Assembly (NCBI GenBank): GCA_005800865.1 | Contig: SYEI01000258.1 | Location: 1-8,097 of the forward strand | Length of the DNA stretch: 8,097 nt | Direction: 5' to 3' | From: Bacteroidota bacterium | GTDB lineage: Bacteria > Bacteroidota > Bacteroidia > B-17B0 > Aurantibacillaceae | Shown: positions 5,951-8,097 of the stretch, in pieces | How the letters are laid out: the number at the start of each line of letters is the position of its first letter | Position numbering within the stretch: position 1 is the stretch's first letter | Position numbers and translations under genes: made by a program | The notes under the pieces: generated by a model | The model's database searches: none | What the model saw: only the letters and a program-made list of their open reading frames with translations | Told to the model about the DNA's origin: nothing

Positions 5951-6763
5951 ATGAATATCTTAGGAAACAACTCCAGCAAATTAAACGAAGTGATTTTTGA
6001 AAACAGAAACAAAAATTACGGTGCTTATGCTATCAGACAAAGTTATAATGATTCAATTATGAAATCTTTAATCTGCTTAAGCAGTATCATTGTCTTAGTA
6101 TTTGGATCTGCTTTTGCCTACAACAAAGCAACCAAAACACCTTCAGAAGAAAAGTTAACCATTTTAAGCGATCCAGCATTAGACCCAATTGAGTATACAA
6201 CTAAAGTTGATTTAACTCCAATTACAAAACCAGTTGAAAATACTGCTGCAGCTGCTGCACCAGCAGGTGTCACTACTGCAACAACTATTATAGATGATGC
6301 TCCAGAACCAACTAAACCTACAAATTTAACTAGTCCTATTACCGGAGTTGGAACCGAAACAGCAACAGGTACTTCTCCAGAAGGCACCGGAACTTTAACA
6401 ACTGTTAATCCTTCTATTGCTTCACTTCCTTATACTAAGCCAACAGAAGCGGTTCCATTTGCTGATGAAATGCCTGAATTTGATGGAGGAGCAACTGGTT
6501 TAATGAGATATGTAGGACAAAATATTATTTACCCATCTGTTGCAAGAGAAATTGGTATAGAAGGTACAGTTTATGTATCGTTTGTAGTAAATGAATTTGG
6601 GAATGTAGAAAGCGCTAAAGTGTTAAAAGGTATTGGCTATGGTTGCGACGAAGAAGTTATTCGAGTGGTAAATAAAATGCCTCGTTGGAAAAAAGTAGGT
6701 AAAAATGCAGGTCATCCTGTTAAAGTTAGATTTAATATACCAGTGGCATTTAGATTACAATAA
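5951..6763 (+). CDS. Energy transducer TonB family protein
   Basis: This 270-aa inner-membrane protein couples the proton-motive force to TonB-dependent outer-membrane transporters. The cytoplasmic N-terminus has the Bacteroidota TonB motif LNEVIFENRNKNYGAYAIRQ (11-30). One membrane segment follows at about 38-57 (MKSLICLSS...FAYN). A Pro/Thr/Ala-rich periplasmic linker (about 60-170) leads to the C-terminal TonB domain. That domain contains MPEFDGG (174-180), IIYPSVAREIGIEGTVYVSF (192-211), DEEVIRVVNKMPRWKKVGKN (223-242) and PVKVRFNIPVAFRLQ to the end. Start ATG 5951 gives the family N-terminus; the open frame runs further back to 5840, but that extension begins within the preceding terminator hairpin. 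No exbB, exbD or transporter gene is adjacent, so it may be one of several tonB copies. Confidence 0.93.
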   Translation: MNILGNNSSKLNEVIFENRNKNYGAYAIRQSYNDSIMKSLICLSSIIVLVFGSAFAYNKATKTPSEEKLTILSDPALDPIEYTTKVDLTPITKPVENTAAAAAPAGVTTATTIIDDAPEPTKPTNLTSPITGVGTETATGTSPEGTGTLTTVNPSIASLPYTKPTEAVPFADEMPEFDGGATGLMRYVGQNIIYPSVAREIGIEGTVYVSFVVNEFGNVESAKVLKGIGYGCDEEVIRVVNKMPRWKKVGKNAGHPVKVRFNIPVAFRLQ

Positions 6764-6777
6764 ACTCATTTAAAAAG

Positions 6778-6813
6778 AAAACCCCATTCACTCATCAGTG
6801 AATGGGGTTTTTT
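6778..6813. terminator. Bidirectional intrinsic terminator between tonB and the minus-strand lipoprotein
   Basis: There is a perfect 15-bp stem: AAAACCCCATTCACT (6778-6792), loop CATC, and AGTGAATGGGGTTTT (6797-6811), extended by T at 6812-6813. The A-run on the left provides a U-tract for the minus-strand gene that ends at 6830. Confidence 0.93.
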
Positions 6814-6829
6814 ATATTTAAAAAATTAG

Positions 6830-7354
6830 TTAAGCGTCTGGCGCAGCTTTTTCAATAATGTTTTTAGCTGAATCATACATCTTTTGGATAGCTTCTTTTC
6901 CTAAAGGCTCTCCGTCTGTTGGAACAACATCTTCAAACACATAATTATTGTTTCCAATTTTTTTAATTGTATAAAAGTGATACTCAGGTTTTGTAATAGC
7001 GCTTTCCCACATAATGGTCAATGGCTCCTCTACAACAAATGATTTGAAAATATTTACATCATTTGATTTAATGTCACTTTTTCTCAATTCAATATCTCCT
7101 GGATCTTCAGTAACTGAGATATGGAAGTTCTTTCCAACTTTAATTTCTAATGCTCCCCAGCTTTGTTCAACAACTTCTAATTTTGCTGCTGTTGTATCTG
7201 GAACAAAAATAGAAAACTGTTTTCCAAACTTACTTAAGTCTAAAGCAACCATTCCTGCTGGTGCTTCTATATTTTGTTTTGTGCCTTTATCACCACAAGA
7301 ACTAATTGCTAACGATAAAGCTAATACTGATAATACTGTAAATAATTTTTTCAT
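6830..7354 (-). CDS. Uncharacterised lipoprotein (174 aa)
   Basis: The precursor begins MKKLFTVLSVLALSLAISSC, a short lipoprotein signal peptide with lipobox ISSC and lipidated Cys20. The next residues, GDKGTKQN, lack an acidic cluster, so unlike the other lipoprotein here it may face the periplasm; that is inference. The mature part is a compact alpha/beta domain with MVALDLSKFGKQFSIFVPD (35-53), VVEQSWGALEIKVGKNFHIS (61-80), EDPGDIELRKSDIKSN (83-98), YHFYTIKKIGNNNYVFEDVV and a C-terminal helix. I recognise no named family or active site. Start ATG 7352-7354 is chosen; an upstream in-frame codon at 7394-7396 would lie within the promoter spacer. It has its own strong promoter and shares a terminator with tonB. 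Confidence 0.85.
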   Translation of the reverse strand: MKKLFTVLSVLALSLAISSCGDKGTKQNIEAPAGMVALDLSKFGKQFSIFVPDTTAAKLEVVEQSWGALEIKVGKNFHISVTEDPGDIELRKSDIKSNDVNIFKSFVVEEPLTIMWESAITKPEYHFYTIKKIGNNNYVFEDVVPTDGEPLGKEAIQKMYDSAKNIIEKAAPDA

Positions 7355-7376
7355 GTCTGTTTGTTTTTTTGTTGAA

Positions 7377-7405
7377 CAAATATAATGTAAACACACGTGT
7401 TACAA
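7377..7405 (-). promoter_or_regulatory. Promoter of the 174-aa lipoprotein gene with a palindromic spacer
   Basis: The minus strand reads TTG (7403-7405), an 18-base spacer and TATATTTG (7377-7384), the best full -33/-7 match in the window, ending 22 bases before the ATG. The spacer holds the palindrome ACACGTGT (7393-7400), a possible operator. Confidence 0.75.
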
Positions 7406-7440
7406 AAATATAAATGCCACTATTTTAGATAGTGGCATTT
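7403..7440 (-). terminator. Hairpin with T-rich tail, probable second terminator
   Basis: There is a perfect 12-bp stem: AAATGCCACTAT (7412-7423), loop TTTAG, and ATAGTGGCATTT (7429-7440). Only on the minus strand is it followed by a T-rich tail (TATATTTTTG), so it reads as a minus-strand terminator behind the one at 7485-7506. The tail also contains the -33 TTG of the next gene. Confidence 0.55.
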
Positions 7441-7484
7441 GTGTTCGTTGATTGTTTAATTGAATTAAGGAAAAGCCTTTAAAC

Positions 7485-7506
7485 AAAAAACCCCGCTAAT
7501 GCGGGG
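7485..7506 (-). terminator. Intrinsic terminator of the Lys/Ala-tail protein gene
   Basis: On the minus strand, CCCCGC, loop ATTA and GCGGGG are followed by TTTTTTG (stem 7491-7496 with 7501-7506, T-run 7485-7490). It lies seven bases after the stop codon at 7513-7515. Confidence 0.9.
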
Positions 7507-7512
7507 CTTTTA

Positions 7513-7914
7513 TTACTTTTTCTTAGCTGCTGCTTTTTTAGGAGCTGCTTTTTTAACCGCTTTTTTAGGAGCTGCTTTTTTAACCGCTTTTTTAGCTGCT
7601 TTTTTTGGAGCTGCTTTTTTTACTGCTTTTTTAGCTGCTTTTTCTGCTTCCTTTGCAAGCATTTTCTTTTTATTCTCGAAAGCCTTCTTGAGGGCAAGCG
7701 GCCTACCTTTCAAGACGCGAACGGGATCAGGCTTCTTGTCGTTTCTGTCAAGGGGATTTCCAATGAAATCAGTTTCGTTGGCAAAGCCTCGGCGTTTCTC
7801 CCATGCTTTGAATTTTTCGTTGAATTGTGTGAAAAGTCCAGGCGGCATATCTGCGCCACCGACATCCCACCAAGCAAAACTTTGCTTAATACTTCCACGA
7901 TATTGGTCATTCAT
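7513..7914 (-). CDS. Basic protein with Lys/Ala/Pro histone-H1-like tail
   Basis: The 133-aa protein has two parts. Residues 1-75 are an unrecognised domain with aromatic motifs (SIKQSFAWWDVGG at 8-20, FNEKFKAWEKRRGF at 31-44) and PDPVRVLKGRPLALKK (62-77). Residues 78-133 are almost entirely Lys, Ala and Pro, with repeated KKAAPKKA/KKAVKKAAP units like bacterial histone-H1-like and AlgP-type tails that bind nucleic acid. DNA or RNA binding by the tail is likely; the role of the front part is unknown. The tail is encoded by 27-base tandem repeats. The front part is about 48% GC by hand count (7681-7910), richer than the rest of the window, with codons such as CGC, GCC, GTC and CCG. The start overlaps a possible 21-codon reading frame. 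A strong terminator follows directly. Confidence 0.8.
   Translation of the reverse strand: MNDQYRGSIKQSFAWWDVGGADMPPGLFTQFNEKFKAWEKRRGFANETDFIGNPLDRNDKKPDPVRVLKGRPLALKKAFENKKKMLAKEAEKAAKKAVKKAAPKKAAKKAVKKAAPKKAVKKAAPKKAAAKKK
7541..7633 (-). repeat. 27-base tandem repeat encoding KKAVKKAAP-type units
   Basis: Two identical 27-base copies lie at 7541-7567 and 7568-7594. A third, diverged copy is at 7607-7633, after a 12-base partial unit (7595-7606). Each unit contains two T6-T7 runs on the plus strand and encodes nine residues of the basic tail, so length variation stays in frame. Confidence 0.85.
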
Positions 7915-7972
7915 GTTTTTTACAAATAAGATTTAAGAGTATAGCAATTAAAAGAATCAATCCAATTATCAT
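7907..7972 (-). CDS. Possible 21-aa hydrophobic membrane peptide
   Basis: An ATG at 7970-7972 overlaps the TGA of the upstream gene as ATGA and opens a 21-codon frame. It encodes MIIGLILLIAILLNLIC followed by KKHE, and stops at 7907-7909. That is one hydrophobic segment with a basic end, as in single-pass small membrane proteins. The stop overlaps the first bases of the Lys/Ala-tail gene by eight bases, so all three could be coupled. The DNA is very AT-rich, and T-rich sequence yields hydrophobic codons by chance, so it may instead be spacer or promoter DNA. Confidence 0.3.
   Translation of the reverse strand: MIIGLILLIAILLNLICKKHE
7938..7965 (-). promoter_or_regulatory. Tentative promoter for the Lys/Ala-tail gene
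   Basis: The minus strand carries TTGGAT (7960-7965), a 16-base spacer and TATACT (7938-7943), close to a sigma-70 style -35/-10 pair. It does not match the TAnnTTTG box used elsewhere in the window. It is an alternative reading of the region that also holds the 21-codon frame. Confidence 0.25.
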
Positions 7973-8097
7973 TCTGGCGGCAATACTTGTTGGAACTCGA
8001 CACTAGATCCACTCAGATCCCGAATCAGTTCGCGACTGACACTATCCAAAGTCTTGCGTCCAGTCAACTGAATAAATACGCTTTCTTGCTTCTTGTC
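7969..8097 (-). CDS. C-terminal end of an unidentified protein (cut by right edge)
   Basis: The last 42 codons of a minus-strand gene are visible: DKKQESVFIQLTGRKTLD, then SVSRELIRDLSGSSVEFQ, ending VLPPE and TGA (7969-7971). The frame stays open to the edge, and its codons (CGC, CGG, CTG, AAG, GTC) are like those of the Lys/Ala-tail gene and unlike the AT-rich genes to the left. The stretch ESVFIQLTGR faintly recalls the C-terminus of ABC transporter ATPases (LEDVFxxLTGR), but about ten residues are too few to assign a family. It probably lies in the same transcription unit as the next gene. Confidence 0.55.
   Translation of the reverse strand, partial: DKKQESVFIQLTGRKTLDSVSRELIRDLSGSSVEFQQVLPPE

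Noticed and set aside
6118..6387. A Val/Ala/Gly-rich minus-strand open frame inside tonB
   Set aside because: It is the antisense of the Pro/Thr/Ala-rich linker of TonB; it has no promoter and no recognisable features.
7851..7914. A sugar-isomerase TIM-barrel start, from the motif IKQSFAWW
   Set aside because: The motif resembles the opening of some hydroxypyruvate-isomerase-like proteins, but the rest of the 133 residues shows no barrel pattern and is far too short. Probably coincidence, at most a remnant.
7499..7936. A Phe/Ala-rich plus-strand protein opposite the Lys/Ala-tail gene
   Set aside because: It is the complement of the AAA/GCT-rich repeat: poly-Lys/Ala codons read backwards give Phe/Ala. 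The minus-strand frame has a proper terminator and a non-repetitive front domain.
7969..8097. Calling the right-edge gene an ABC transporter ATPase
   Set aside because: Only about ten residues (ESVFIQLTGR) are reminiscent. No Walker or signature motif is inside the window, and no permease gene follows.

Overview
The window looks like an AT-rich chromosomal segment of a Bacteroidota bacterium (class Bacteroidia, flavobacterial/sphingobacterial/cytophagal type). The evidence is the gene content: a DUF3109 protein, a TonB with the N-terminal FENRNKNYGAYAIRQ motif, a DarA-like flavodoxin-fold protein, and lipoproteins with short signal peptides. Genes also lack Shine-Dalgarno motifs, and several are preceded by the Bacteroidota promoter -7 box TAnnTTTG at a sensible distance from the ATG. 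No rRNA, tRNA, CRISPR array, transposase or phage gene is visible, and no gene-free gap exceeds 300 bases.

Layout, left to right. (1) Positions 1-787, minus strand: a tightly packed operon of a thioredoxin-fold [2Fe-2S] ferredoxin-like protein, an uncharacterised 115-aa helical protein overlapping it by 10 bases, and a GNAT acetyltransferase one base further on that runs off the left edge. (2) Positions 838-3675, plus strand: a TIGR01777-type SDR epimerase-like protein, divergent from the operon across a 50-base gap containing a palindromic promoter, then glmS. (3) glmS converges on a minus-strand DUF3109 Cys-rich protein; a 16-bp bidirectional terminator separates them. (4) Positions 4389-5778, plus strand: a DarA-like flavodoxin-fold protein and a small lipoprotein, closed by a terminator. 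(5) Positions 5951-6763: a TonB energy transducer, closed by a bidirectional terminator facing a minus-strand lipoprotein (6830-7354). (6) Positions 7513-8097, minus strand: a more GC-rich block with a basic protein bearing a Lys/Ala/Pro histone-H1-like tail, preceded by a possible 21-codon membrane peptide and by the C-terminal end of an unidentified protein cut by the right edge.

Most of the window is housekeeping or conserved Bacteroidota sequence made of short, independently promoted and terminated units. GlmS supplies glucosamine-6-phosphate for the envelope, TonB energises outer-membrane import, and two lipoproteins sit in the envelope. There is no sign that these form one dedicated system. 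The least explained parts are the 115-aa protein in the ferredoxin/GNAT operon, a DarA-like protein with no DarB beside it, a DUF3109 gene that appears to be transcribed without a leader, and the compositionally distinct right end. Four long open frames begin upstream of the true start, at TTG codons inside or next to promoter elements or within a terminator; the starts given here are trimmed accordingly.
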